Positions 44,638-54,590 of a stretch of DNA of 64,000 bases are shown in pieces (the stretch's first letter is position 1; every line of letters starts with the position of its first letter). The notes under the pieces were generated by a model. The model was not told where the DNA came from and did no database searches. It saw only the letters and a list, made by a program, of their open reading frames with translations. The position numbers were made by a program, and so were the translations under genes. Source of the DNA: Eubacterium sp. 14-2 (GTDB lineage Bacteria > Bacillota > Clostridia > Lachnospirales > Lachnospiraceae); assembly GCF_000403845.2 (NCBI RefSeq), contig NZ_KE159568.1:372001-436000 (forward strand), given 5' to 3'.

Positions 44638-47600
44638 TTATAAATACTCCGCTGCTTCCTCCACACTGATTTCTCCGGCTGCAAGCATTTCAAGAATATC
44701 TTCTGCATTTTTATTACTGTTCTTATTGCTTTCTTCCGCAGTTTTATCTTCACGGTTTTTCGGACTGTTTTTTTCGTCAAAATATTTGCTCAGTTTAAAT
44801 ACCGTTGAATAGGAAAATATATCTGTTATATCAAATTTTCCCGGATATTCATTTTCCAGTTCTCTCACAAGATAAGATGCCAGAATGGAATTTCCGCCCA
44901 GGTCGTTAAAATTCGCATATATGTCAATTTCATCCGCCTCCAGCACGTCTGCCCATATTTCAGCAAACCTTATTTCCGAAGGGGTATAGGCATTGTCCGG
45001 CCTTCCCGTCAGCTTTACCTGCCTTTTCTTTGCCGGGTTCTTTCTTCCGCTGGCCGGATACCCCAAATGCCATTCCTTCAGCTTACGTCCCACAGCCGTT
45101 TTCTCCAGAATCTGTCCATGGGGAGTATCCAGAATATCAGGATTCCACTGTCCGATTATCATCTGATTTTTTTCTGACATGGCTGCTGAATCAAATACGG
45201 CAACTGCCTGCTCTGAAGATATGGACTTCATAAACGTATCTGTGTCAAATCCGAGATCTTTTGCCATTCCCGTATCGCTCCAGGAAGGCCAGCATATGGA
45301 ACGGACTCTGCACCGGCAATCTGATTTCGCCCAGGCAAATCCGTTTAAAAAGGCGTTGGCCGCCGAATAGTCACACTGGCCCGGAATCCCGGTTATGGAA
45401 GCAATGGAAGACATAAGATACATCTGCCTGGCTTCTTCTGAAAAAACCTCATACAGCAGCCTGGTTCCGGTTATTTTGGGCTCAAGAACACGGATAAACT
45501 GTTCTTCTGTTTTGCCTGCGGCTGCTCCGGCGCCGGCAACGCCCGCACAGTGGACAATAACTGATATATTTCCCACTTTTTTATGAATTCTGTCTGCCGC
45601 ATCTCTTAAAGCTGTAATGTCGCACACGTCGCCCTTATAACAGGAAATTTCCGTACCGCAGGCTTCCGCCTCTCTGCAGAGACGGTCAAATGCCTTCCGC
45701 TGAATTTCAGAAAGCTGTGTTACATCACGCCGGGACAGGATACTGACAGAGGCGGCGCCTCCGGAAACAAAATACCGGGCCATGCACATTCCAATTCCGC
45801 CGAATCCTCCTGTTATAAGAATGTTTTTATTTCTTACCTCCGGCCGTTCAGAACATTTTTCCACGGGAACAAAGGTTTCCACATAAATCCTGTCCTGTCT
45901 GACAACATACTCATCCAAATCACTGTGGGTAAAAAGAGGTTCCACTGTTTCAAAAGACGAGTCTTCATCCACATCCAGGAAAACACATGAACTGAATGGA
46001 ATTTCAGATAACCCGGAACGCAGCAGTGAAAAATCTGATGCAGTTCCCGGCGATATTTTGCCAGAACCTCCGACTTTATGGGCCCCTGTGCCCCAGACAG
46101 CAATCCTGCAGGGGCGGTTTATTTTCCTGCCGGACAGCTGAAGGAATTTAAGCAGAAGAACCTTCCTTTGAATCTCATCACCGGAAGTATTTTCGCCGAT
46201 TTCCAGGACCATCAGTTCCGGGTCATTCCAGATACGGTCCCCCTTTGTGAGAAAATCTTCCAGCTGCGTCACAACCACCTGGTTACCCCCGGCGGCCAGC
46301 CCCTGCTCCAGGCGGCGCAGGCCCAGGGAACCGCCCTTTTCCGTCCGGATATATAAAACCCTTTTTGAAGTCCTTTCCCCGCTCCTGTGAACCTTATTTT
46401 CAGCGACCCATTCCGGACAATGCAGCATGGTTTTTCTTCCGGCAGAAAAACGTCCGATATTCTGAACCTTTTTCACCATATATCCCTCCACCTGCATACA
46501 CAGCCTGCCTGTGCTGTTGTAAATCAGGAGATCGTAAGAAATAATCTGATCCGTTTTTTCTTTCTGTACCTGGAACCTGGTATAAGATTCTCTGTCAACA
46601 GGCCCAAAAACACGGATACTATTGTATTTGTAAGGCAGGTGCGGCTCTCCCGAAGTAAGGGCCAGGGCATTGACAGCCATGTCCAGCAGGGACGGATGCA
46701 GATACATAATCTGAAAATCTTCTGCCAATTCCTCCGGCGCCTGAACCCGCGCCCAGCAGGTATCCTCATCCTGCTTCAGTAATCCGATGGAAAGGGTATT
46801 CCATCTGGGCCCAAACTCTATAAAGCCCTTTGCCAGTTCTGACTGGTCAATGGGTACATAATCGGCATGTTTCGGTATCCCGGCAGGTTCTGTCTCTTCT
46901 GCCGGATCAGAAGTCCGTCCGCACAGATGAACCACTGCCTGCCCGTGAGATTCTTTTATTCCCGTAAGGCTGTCCACAGAACAGATTGTTATTTCATAAG
47001 AACCGTCATCCTGCAGCCTGGCGGTGGTCTCCACCACCGTCGGATGATCTGCACATGCCCTTATGGGCTGCAGTAATTCCAGTCCGCAGATCTGGAGTAT
47101 CCTGTCCTCCAGACGGTCTTTCATCATCTCATGAATGATCTCAATATATGCTGTTCCGGGAAGCACATGTTCTCCCAGCACCTTATGGTCACTGATTACC
47201 GGATTGCTCTCAGACGTAAGGGTTGTCACACACTTAAATACCTTATGGCTTTCCTTTTGAATATCATCTGCCAGCCAGTGAGGTTCTCTTTCGGTTCCCC
47301 CCTGTTTCACTGCAGACATATTCTGTGAAAACCAGCAGGAAACGGGATTTTTAGGCGGCGTGGGCAATGAAACCACACCACCGTCAAAATCTCTGTAAAC
47401 TTCGCTCCAGTCAACCTCTTCTCCTTCCAGATACCTTTTTACTGCCGGCCCGTAACTGCCGGCCAGCTCCAGCTTTGCATCATCCGGCGCTTTCGTCCAT
47501 ATGCCCTCTGCATGTCTGCCCCGCACAAACAGTCTCAGTTTGTCTTTCAAATCCTTTTTGCTTTCCGCATAAATGACAACACGTTCTTTTTCATGTTCCC

Positions 47601-49125
47601 GCCTTACATTCTGGGTATAACAGACGTCTTTCATGGAAAATCTTTCACAGTCAGCTTTCAGAAGAACCTCCGCCCAGCGGAGCAGAGCTTCCCGGTCTGC
47701 CCCCGAAAGTGTAAATATTCCCGCACCGTCATCGGCCCTGGAAGGATATTCCTCCAGAATAACATGACAGTTGGTTCCGCTGAATCCAAATGCGCTTACG
47801 CCCACTCTCATTACCGTATCTTTCGATACTTTTGCCGCTTTATCCACAACATACACGGGAGAAGAAGTAAAGTCTGTTTTTCGGTTGGGCGTGTCAAAAA
47901 ACAGTGTGGGCGGAATACACCTGTGGCGGAGCATAAGGCAGGCCTTCAGCACAGAGGCGACTCCGGCCCCTTCATACAGATGCCCGATATTGCTTTTCAC
48001 ACTTCCGATTCCGCAAAACTGCCTGCGTTTCGTATAACGTCCTGCCGCTGCTGCAATCGCCTCTGTCTCAATGGGATCTCCCAGACGAGTACCTGTTCCG
48101 TGGGCTTCGATATAGCTTATCTCATCGGGAGTTAATCCCGCTCTGTCCCAGGCGTCCTGCAAAAGGCTGGTCTGGGATTCAACATTGGGAACGGTAATGC
48201 CGGATGTTGCACCGTCCTGATTGACGGCGCTGCTTCTGATTACCGCAATAATGCCGTCATGGCTTTCCAGCGCAACTCTGAGGGGCTTTAATACCACAGC
48301 CCCCGCACCTTCGCCCATACCGGTTCCGTCTGAATCATCACTGAATGTACGGGTAAACCCATCCCCTGATTCCATGCCCAGCCGCACCTGCCCCTCCACG
48401 GGAAGCAGATTTATTTTAATGCCTCCAACCACCGCCATATCGCAGTCTTTTCTCAGGGAATCGCAGGCTGTATGCAACGCTGTCAGAAAGGAGGAACAGG
48501 CTGTATCAATCAACATACACGGTCCCTTCAGATCCAGATAATAGGAAAGCCTGCCAGGTATAATGGCTGCAAGATTTCCGGGAATGCTCAGGGCACTTTC
48601 GTCAGGCTGTATTTCATTTACCAGTGAGCCATACGTTGTGCGCAGATCATCAGAATGTCCCACAAACACTCCCACTTTCTGCTTTTTCACAGAACAGGGC
48701 GGATATCCGGCGTCCAGCAAAGCATCATACATTACCTCAAGCATGATTCTCTGAACAGGCGCCATGGTTGACGCCTCCCGCTTTGACAGGCCGAACAGCC
48801 GGTAATCAAACAAATCTGTCCCGCTGAGAAATGCCCCGTTCAGATATTCCCCGCGGATTTTCTTTGCAGATTTATACATATCCATTGCGGCTCTGCGGTC
48901 CCTGGGAAAATCACCGGTCAGATTCACTCCCTGTTCAATGATATCCCAAAAATCCTCAAGGGTCTGACAGGAGGGGAATTTTCCGCTCATGCCGATAATG
49001 GCAATTCTGTCGTCTTCTCTTCTGCTGTCTGCTTTTAACTGCCTGAGTAATTCTATTCCTGTATTTTTTTCAATCTTTCCTGCTGCAGTCTGCTCCAATA
49101 TTACCTGATAAAGCTCTTTTCCCAT
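44638..49125 (-). CDS. Trans-AT PKS module: KS-DH-KR-ACP
   Basis: A 1495-residue AT-less module. I prefer the ATG at 49125: GGAGG ends 7 bases before it, while the ATG at 49131 lies against the GGAGG. An N-terminal helix motif (KELYQVILEQTAAGKIEK) precedes the KS (about 40-458, DTACSSF Cys210, HGTGT, NIGH). DH (about 615-888) has HKVLGEHVLP and LHPSLLDMAVN, with Asn where Gln or His is usual. KR (about 1100-1290) has GGFGGIG, SSIASITG and YSAANAF. ACP (about 1382-1450) has LGGNSIL. A Lys/Asn/Glu-rich C-terminal linker ends in a short helix, DILEMLAAGEISVEEAAEYL, resembling the N-terminal linkers of the other KS proteins. It should produce an alpha,beta-unsaturated unit. 28 bases separate it from the upstream module. 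Confidence 0.93.
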   Translation of the reverse strand: MGKELYQVILEQTAAGKIEKNTGIELLRQLKADSRREDDRIAIIGMSGKFPSCQTLEDFWDIIEQGVNLTGDFPRDRRAAMDMYKSAKKIRGEYLNGAFLSGTDLFDYRLFGLSKREASTMAPVQRIMLEVMYDALLDAGYPPCSVKKQKVGVFVGHSDDLRTTYGSLVNEIQPDESALSIPGNLAAIIPGRLSYYLDLKGPCMLIDTACSSFLTALHTACDSLRKDCDMAVVGGIKINLLPVEGQVRLGMESGDGFTRTFSDDSDGTGMGEGAGAVVLKPLRVALESHDGIIAVIRSSAVNQDGATSGITVPNVESQTSLLQDAWDRAGLTPDEISYIEAHGTGTRLGDPIETEAIAAAAGRYTKRRQFCGIGSVKSNIGHLYEGAGVASVLKACLMLRHRCIPPTLFFDTPNRKTDFTSSPVYVVDKAAKVSKDTVMRVGVSAFGFSGTNCHVILEEYPSRADDGAGIFTLSGADREALLRWAEVLLKADCERFSMKDVCYTQNVRREHEKERVVIYAESKKDLKDKLRLFVRGRHAEGIWTKAPDDAKLELAGSYGPAVKRYLEGEEVDWSEVYRDFDGGVVSLPTPPKNPVSCWFSQNMSAVKQGGTEREPHWLADDIQKESHKVFKCVTTLTSESNPVISDHKVLGEHVLPGTAYIEIIHEMMKDRLEDRILQICGLELLQPIRACADHPTVVETTARLQDDGSYEITICSVDSLTGIKESHGQAVVHLCGRTSDPAEETEPAGIPKHADYVPIDQSELAKGFIEFGPRWNTLSIGLLKQDEDTCWARVQAPEELAEDFQIMYLHPSLLDMAVNALALTSGEPHLPYKYNSIRVFGPVDRESYTRFQVQKEKTDQIISYDLLIYNSTGRLCMQVEGYMVKKVQNIGRFSAGRKTMLHCPEWVAENKVHRSGERTSKRVLYIRTEKGGSLGLRRLEQGLAAGGNQVVVTQLEDFLTKGDRIWNDPELMVLEIGENTSGDEIQRKVLLLKFLQLSGRKINRPCRIAVWGTGAHKVGGSGKISPGTASDFSLLRSGLSEIPFSSCVFLDVDEDSSFETVEPLFTHSDLDEYVVRQDRIYVETFVPVEKCSERPEVRNKNILITGGFGGIGMCMARYFVSGGAASVSILSRRDVTQLSEIQRKAFDRLCREAEACGTEISCYKGDVCDITALRDAADRIHKKVGNISVIVHCAGVAGAGAAAGKTEEQFIRVLEPKITGTRLLYEVFSEEARQMYLMSSIASITGIPGQCDYSAANAFLNGFAWAKSDCRCRVRSICWPSWSDTGMAKDLGFDTDTFMKSISSEQAVAVFDSAAMSEKNQMIIGQWNPDILDTPHGQILEKTAVGRKLKEWHLGYPASGRKNPAKKRQVKLTGRPDNAYTPSEIRFAEIWADVLEADEIDIYANFNDLGGNSILASYLVRELENEYPGKFDITDIFSYSTVFKLSKYFDEKNSPKNREDKTAEESNKNSNKNAEDILEMLAAGEISVEEAAEYL

Positions 49126-49158
49126 TCCCATCCTCCATTTTCATCCGCCATCAGAAAC

Positions 49159-52100
49159 TTACATTTTTTCCAGAAGGCTGATGGCGTCGTCAATATTTCG
49201 TACGCCAGATGTTTTATTATCCCCGGACTTTTGCACAAGATTTTCATATATATAGCCGGAAAGCCCTGAAACGGTGGGATACACAAACATCTGCGACATC
49301 ATCACCGCCCCCGGATAAGCCTCCTCGATACTTTCATGTATGCGGGAAAGGGTAATGGAATCCATTCCCGACTCAAGAAGATTGTCCTCATCCCCTATAC
49401 TTTCAAGCCCCGTAACATCCATAATGCATTCCACTATGGTTCTGCGCACCTCCTCAGCAGAACTTACAGACGCCGCCTTTTCCGGTTTCGTTTTTTCTAC
49501 AGCATGTCCGGAACTATCCATTAAAATATTCACAGAAAGCCTGGCATCCATATGGTCCCTTAACCGGTGGGAACATATTTTTCCTGCAACTGTCAGGGGT
49601 TCGCTGCCACAGAGCAGAACAGGCAGGATTTCCATGGCCTTTTCTGCGGTCATATCATCCATCAGCCCCATATATCCTGTAAAATGATTATCTCTGGCCA
49701 TGCCCGCATCGCTCCAGGCAGTCCAGTCCACGGAACATGCAGGTATCCCTTTTGCACGCAGCCGGGAAACACAGACATCCATAAAGTAATTCCCCACGGA
49801 ATACTGCCCCTGCCCTGGTATATCAGCCAGCGTCATAGCCGAAGAAGACAGCATAAGGAAATCCATTCCCTGACAGCAGCTGCTGTTGCGTATCGCCCGT
49901 TCTATATTTAACAGGCCGTCTGTTTTCGGTGAAATGACATTGGTACTGTGGACGGTATTTACATTCCGAAGCAGGGCTCCGCCGGCGCTGCCGGCACAGT
50001 GTACCATACCCCCAACCCGAAGGGAACGTTCCTCAAGATACCTGAACAGCTTTTCAACGCTCCAGGCGCTGCAGATATCGCACTGCACTGTCTGAAGTTC
50101 ACAATGATATTCCGAAAGCTGTGAAGCAAGTTTTCTGTATTTTTCGGGATGCTCATGGCGCTGTGCCGCAATGATCAGACGCGCCCCGTTTCTGGCAAGA
50201 TAAAGGGCTGTGGCAGAGCCGATTCCCCCCAGTCCGCCCAGCAATACATAACACTTATCCTCTTTCACACTGTAAATGCTGTTGTTTACTCTGAGGGGCT
50301 CCAGCTGTTTTACAAATGCACTGCCGTTTCTGACCGCAATATGTTTACTGAAAGTTTTACCGCAGTTTTCTGCAACCCATACCATGCTTTCCGGCGCTCT
50401 GTCGATATCAATAACCGATACTCCCGCAAAAGCAAATTCACAGCGCAGGGCGCCGCTCAGCGCACAGGGATAGAGCATGGTATAATCTGTTTCCTTCCCC
50501 GGATACGCATCCACAGTCAGTCCCCGGCTGACAAATATCAGCCGTACGGAACGGATGGTACCGTCCTTTTCCAGCATACGGGCCAGTTCCAGTATCAGTT
50601 CTGCATAAGTTTCCGACTCCTTCACCTGCAGCGCGGTATCTTCTTTAATATATTCTGCGCACAGCAGCAGTCCGGTGCAGCTGTGTTTTCGCATCATATC
50701 ATATACAAGCCCGGCATTTGCAAACTCAGGCTCCACATGAGGAAGTTCTCCGCAGACGCCGCATAAGACAGCACGATTTTCTTCCGTGCATATCAGCAAT
50801 ACATCCTCAGGCACCTGTTTTCCATCTGCTTCGTATGCTCTGTACCTGATGGTGTTCAGGCTGTCCCTGACCACCGCCGCCAGGCTGTCTGTAAACCAGT
50901 GTCTTTTTTCCTCCCGTCCTGTGGGCGGCATATGAAGCCGCTGCACCTGCTGTTTGCCCCGGCTTCGTTTCTGTTCTGCTGTCAGATAAGAGGGTATGGC
51001 AGAAGCCGCTTTACGCAGCTCTCTTATCAGTTCCCTGTGACTTCCTGCCTCAATGCAGACGCTCCGGTCAGACTGGTCTCTTTCTGTTATCAGGGCTTTA
51101 GAAAGTTTACTCAGACTCACCTTCCTGCCTGAACCATGCTCCAGCCAGTCTGCAAAATCCAGCAGTGTTTTCGAAAGGGCCCTATCAGACCGGGCCGAAA
51201 ACACAAATCCGCTGTTTTTTTCCTCATCACCGGTTTCTTCCGTCTCCGGCGGAGATTTTAATATCACATGGCAGTTGGTACCGCTGAATCCAAAGGAACT
51301 TACTCCTATGACGGCCTGTTTCGGCAAAGCCAGCGGCCTGTCCGCAATAAAAACCGGTGAGGACACAAAATCAATCATGCGGTTTGGTTCGTAAAAGTTC
51401 CTTATGGGAGGAATCCTGCGGTGCTCCATACATACGATGGCTTTTGCAACGCCTGCAAGCCCCGACGTCTCATATAAATGCCCTATGTTCGTTTTTAATG
51501 ATCCAATGGGACAGAACTGCTTCCCCTTCGTGTATCTTCTCACTGCCCGCTCCAGGGCTGTCAGTTCAACCGGGTCTCCCAGTTTCGTTCCGGTACCGTG
51601 AGTTTCGATGTAATCTATATCCTGGGGACGGACGCCTGCCTCTTTCCAGGCCCTTACAATTACCTCTTCCTGGGCTTCTGCGCTGGGCGCGGTAATTCCC
51701 AGCGTTGCCCCGTCCTGATTGACAGCCGTTCCCGCTATGACAGCATAGACACTGTCATGATCTTCCAGGGCTCTTTCCAGGGGCTTGAGCAGCATACAGA
51801 CCATCCCCTCCCCCAGACCTGTGCCGTCAGCGCTGTCATCAAATGCCTTTGTCACACCGTCAGGAGATTCCATTCCCAGCTCGTAATCCTGTTTCAGGGG
51901 AAACGCAAGCACCCTGGCCGATCCCACAACGGCCTGTTCACAGTCGCCGCACTGCAGTGAACGCACCGCCAGATGCAAAGCGGTAAGAGAGGATGAACAT
52001 GCAGTGTCTACCACAACTGCCGGACCGTGAAAATCGAAAAAGTGGGACACATGACCTGCTATGACAGAAGAAAGATTACCTGTGACAGCCATGGCTTTCC

Positions 52101-52590
52101 GGTCAGAGGGAAGAAGCTGTTTCATGGCCTCCATATACTGGCCTCCGTCTCCGTCGCCTATGTAGCCCACAAATACCCCTGTCCGGCCTGATTTCACCTC
52201 TGAAATCCTGTATCCGGCATTCTCAATGGCTTCCGCTGAGCCGGTAAGCAGCATACGCTGTATCAGGCTCATATAGTCTGCCTCACGGGGCGTACAGCCA
52301 AAGTATGCGGCGTCAAATTTATCTACTTCAGAAAGAAACGACCCTTCGCAGAACTGAGGTTCGTTCTCATTCTGCAGCAATTTATTTCTGTAAATACAGT
52401 CACGTCTCCGGTTCTCCTCCGGGAGACGGACCGTATCGATACTGTTACTGAGCAGCTCCCAGAATCTGTCCGGATTATCGGCAAAGGGCAGTCTGAGCGA
52501 AATGCCGATAATTGCAATGTCTCCGGGGTTAATAAGTTCCTTACGGCCTCCTGCCTGATTCTGTTCTGTAAACAATTCGCTCAAATCCAT
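49159..52590 (-). CDS. Trans-AT PKS module: KS-KR-ACP
   Basis: A 1143-residue AT-less module, probably the first to extend the lipid starter. I choose the ATG at 52590 (GGAAAGGAAACAAAAG upstream). An in-frame ATG at 52629 would overlap the acyltransferase gene without a good site. KS covers about 23-445 (DTACSSS Cys198, HGTGT His331, NIGH His371). A linker of ~330 residues without DH motifs contains the structural half of the KR. KR catalytic part about 780-1010 (LGGLGGIG, SSSAMTL, QYSVGN with Tyr930). ACP about 1048-1140 (LLESGMDSITL, Ser1078). Expected product is a beta-hydroxyacyl-ACP. The absence of the usual KR aspartate after HCAGS suggests A-type stereochemistry, a weak inference. Confidence 0.92.
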   Translation of the reverse strand: MDLSELFTEQNQAGGRKELINPGDIAIIGISLRLPFADNPDRFWELLSNSIDTVRLPEENRRRDCIYRNKLLQNENEPQFCEGSFLSEVDKFDAAYFGCTPREADYMSLIQRMLLTGSAEAIENAGYRISEVKSGRTGVFVGYIGDGDGGQYMEAMKQLLPSDRKAMAVTGNLSSVIAGHVSHFFDFHGPAVVVDTACSSSLTALHLAVRSLQCGDCEQAVVGSARVLAFPLKQDYELGMESPDGVTKAFDDSADGTGLGEGMVCMLLKPLERALEDHDSVYAVIAGTAVNQDGATLGITAPSAEAQEEVIVRAWKEAGVRPQDIDYIETHGTGTKLGDPVELTALERAVRRYTKGKQFCPIGSLKTNIGHLYETSGLAGVAKAIVCMEHRRIPPIRNFYEPNRMIDFVSSPVFIADRPLALPKQAVIGVSSFGFSGTNCHVILKSPPETEETGDEEKNSGFVFSARSDRALSKTLLDFADWLEHGSGRKVSLSKLSKALITERDQSDRSVCIEAGSHRELIRELRKAASAIPSYLTAEQKRSRGKQQVQRLHMPPTGREEKRHWFTDSLAAVVRDSLNTIRYRAYEADGKQVPEDVLLICTEENRAVLCGVCGELPHVEPEFANAGLVYDMMRKHSCTGLLLCAEYIKEDTALQVKESETYAELILELARMLEKDGTIRSVRLIFVSRGLTVDAYPGKETDYTMLYPCALSGALRCEFAFAGVSVIDIDRAPESMVWVAENCGKTFSKHIAVRNGSAFVKQLEPLRVNNSIYSVKEDKCYVLLGGLGGIGSATALYLARNGARLIIAAQRHEHPEKYRKLASQLSEYHCELQTVQCDICSAWSVEKLFRYLEERSLRVGGMVHCAGSAGGALLRNVNTVHSTNVISPKTDGLLNIERAIRNSSCCQGMDFLMLSSSAMTLADIPGQGQYSVGNYFMDVCVSRLRAKGIPACSVDWTAWSDAGMARDNHFTGYMGLMDDMTAEKAMEILPVLLCGSEPLTVAGKICSHRLRDHMDARLSVNILMDSSGHAVEKTKPEKAASVSSAEEVRRTIVECIMDVTGLESIGDEDNLLESGMDSITLSRIHESIEEAYPGAVMMSQMFVYPTVSGLSGYIYENLVQKSGDNKTSGVRNIDDAISLLEKM

Positions 52591-52616
52591 CTTTTGTTTC
52601 CTTTCCGTCTGAACTG

Positions 52617-53858
52617 TCAGTTGACGCACAGTAAATCAGAAAATTCTTCCAGCCCGCCTGCTTCACGCAGAAGCTGGTGTATCCTTATACGCAGTATGTT
52701 TTTACCGGCGCCTTTGGTTGTGATAATGGTTTTCAGTTCTTCCACTGCCGCCCGGGCCGCAGCAGGAGAAGGCTCCATCCTGCCTTCTTCCATGTCGCTT
52801 TTCATTTTCTGAAGTCTTCGGTAGGGTTCAATTACACCCTTCTGATAATCTGCTTCCCTGTCATTTTCATTCTTTATGCATACGGCAATTCCCATGCTCC
52901 GGCGGACTATTCTGGCATAGTCGCAGCCCTTCACCTTTCTGGGAGGAAGGACTGACTGCAGACGCTCCAGATCATGGGCATCGTCTACCGAATACACTTC
53001 CAGTTTCGGTTCATTTCTCAGAATCAGATTTTTCAGAACCGTTCCAGGACCAATTTCAATCACCGTATTCACTCCCATCCTGACCGCGTACTGAACTGTA
53101 TCGGTCCAGCGGACGCTGCTGACCAGCTGTTTTTTCAGCCGGTCTGCTGTCAGTTCAGGCGAACAGTAGGGCCTGGCATCCCAGTTTGAAATAACCGGAG
53201 CTGAAAAATAGTTGAAGTTCATCTCATCAAGCACCGGGGACAGCTGCTCCTGCGCCGGCTTCATATACGGACTGTGAAACGCCCCGCTGACCTTAAGCCG
53301 CGTGGTCCTGGCCCCCAGCTTCTCAAGAGAACTTAAGACTTCCTCAATGCCTTCTTCCAGTCCGGAAATAATAATCTGTGTGGGCGCATTGTAATTGGAA
53401 ATTACCACCCGGCCATCGGCTTCACAGCTTTCCAGTATCTGCTCCGGGCTGACGCCCTGAACCGCAGCCATTGCACCGCCCTGTGCTTTTGCCATAAACC
53501 TGCCCCGTAAGGTTACGAGATTTACCGCATCTTTAAAATCAATGGCACCGCAGCAGGTCAGGGCGGATATTTCCCCAAGACTGTGGCCTGCAAAAAATAC
53601 AGGGGACAGTTCATAATTCTCTGTAAGCCTTCTGTAAGCAATATATTCTGAAAGCAGCAGCGCTGGCTGTGCGTTGTGAGTAAGGGTCAGTTCATCTTCC
53701 CCGGCCCGTTCACATAACTCAGAAAGATCAAGGCCTGAAATCTCAGACGCTGTTTTAACAAAATACTCCGCCTTATCATAATCTCCACTTAATCTGCCAA
53801 GCATCCCCGTATACTGAGCTCCCTGGCCGGGAAATACCACCATACTTCTTATCTGCAT
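52617..53858 (-). CDS. Discrete trans-acting malonyl-CoA acyltransferase
   Basis: A 413-residue FabD-like protein, TTAAGGAGGGCTTATC upstream. Landmarks: GQGAQYTG (11-18), GHSLGEIS with nucleophile Ser93, and GAFHSPYM (192-199), the His-containing form typical of malonyl rather than methylmalonyl selection. The FabD core is ~290 residues; the remaining ~120 residues form a helical, charged C-terminal extension with no motif I recognise. Since none of the four KS modules in the cluster carries an AT, this single enzyme must load malonate onto all their ACPs. It sits directly before the first KS gene, 12 bases after the thioesterase gene. Confidence 0.93.
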   Translation of the reverse strand: MQIRSMVVFPGQGAQYTGMLGRLSGDYDKAEYFVKTASEISGLDLSELCERAGEDELTLTHNAQPALLLSEYIAYRRLTENYELSPVFFAGHSLGEISALTCCGAIDFKDAVNLVTLRGRFMAKAQGGAMAAVQGVSPEQILESCEADGRVVISNYNAPTQIIISGLEEGIEEVLSSLEKLGARTTRLKVSGAFHSPYMKPAQEQLSPVLDEMNFNYFSAPVISNWDARPYCSPELTADRLKKQLVSSVRWTDTVQYAVRMGVNTVIEIGPGTVLKNLILRNEPKLEVYSVDDAHDLERLQSVLPPRKVKGCDYARIVRRSMGIAVCIKNENDREADYQKGVIEPYRRLQKMKSDMEEGRMEPSPAAARAAVEELKTIITTKGAGKNILRIRIHQLLREAGGLEEFSDLLCVN

Positions 53859-53870
53859 GATAAGCCCTCC

Positions 53871-54584
53871 TTAATAGCATATCCTTTCATCCGGTTCCAA
53901 TCTTTTCTTCCCCTTCAGCTGGGATATGATTCTGTTCATGATATCTTCAAAACTGTCTTTTATAAAAAAATGCCCGCCCTGGTATTCGTAAAAGGTGCAC
54001 GCTTCCCCGGTTTCCCCGGTCCAGCCCTTTCTGTCCTTATACATCTGCTCATCCAGCGTTCCGCTGAATACCGTAACAGGAAGGGAAAGGGGCCGGGGAT
54101 GGGAATAGCGGTAGGTGCCAAGGGCAAGATAATCGGCCTTTATCATGGGCACAAATATATCCAGAATCTGGTGATTTTCCAGCAGCTCCTGGGGTATCCC
54201 GTCAAGCCTCTTTATATGTTCCACAATATCCTTATCTTCCTTTACCGGCGTACAGTTCTTTTCCCAGCAGTCCGGAGCGCACATGCCTGATACAAACAGG
54301 TGTTTTGGCTTTCTGTTTCCGGCTGAAAGGGCATGGGCACATTCAAATGCCGCCAGGGCCCCCATACTGTGACCGAACAGACAGACATCATCTTCCTCCC
54401 CGGATACAATCTGCATCAGACAGTCATGAATCAGATCTGTGAATTCATAAGACAGTTTTTCTCCGAAACGCTTTCCATGTCCGCTGTATTCTATGGGAAT
54501 CACCTCTATCTCGTCTGTACTGTTCCAGAAGTTGTAACAATATGACGCGCCGCCGGCCCAGGGCATACAAAATAATTTCACCAT
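53871..54584 (-). CDS. Type II thioesterase
   Basis: A 237-residue alpha/beta hydrolase of the GrsT/TEII family. The N-terminus FCMPWAGGASYCY is the usual oxyanion and substrate-entry motif. The nucleophile is Ser73 in GHSMG. The catalytic Asp lies in the GTLDEQ region near 180, and the His in the GGHFFI segment near 211. TEII enzymes remove aberrant acyl groups from carrier domains. The gene lies 6 bases after the SbnB-like gene and 12 before the acyltransferase gene. Because no integrated TE domain exists in the visible assembly line, a second role in releasing the product cannot be excluded. Confidence 0.93.
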   Translation of the reverse strand: MVKLFCMPWAGGASYCYNFWNSTDEIEVIPIEYSGHGKRFGEKLSYEFTDLIHDCLMQIVSGEEDDVCLFGHSMGALAAFECAHALSAGNRKPKHLFVSGMCAPDCWEKNCTPVKEDKDIVEHIKRLDGIPQELLENHQILDIFVPMIKADYLALGTYRYSHPRPLSLPVTVFSGTLDEQMYKDRKGWTGETGEACTFYEYQGGHFFIKDSFEDIMNRIISQLKGKKRLEPDERICY

Positions 54585-54590
54585 GTTTTC

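Noticed and set aside
44607-44780. N-terminal extension of the large hybrid protein
   Set aside because: Lys/Arg-rich, overlaps the end of the previous gene in another frame; the downstream ATG has a proper ribosome site and the conserved linker.
52591-52629. Upstream start for the KS-KR-ACP protein
   Set aside because: Would overlap the acyltransferase gene by 13 bases; the ATG at 52590 has a better ribosome site.
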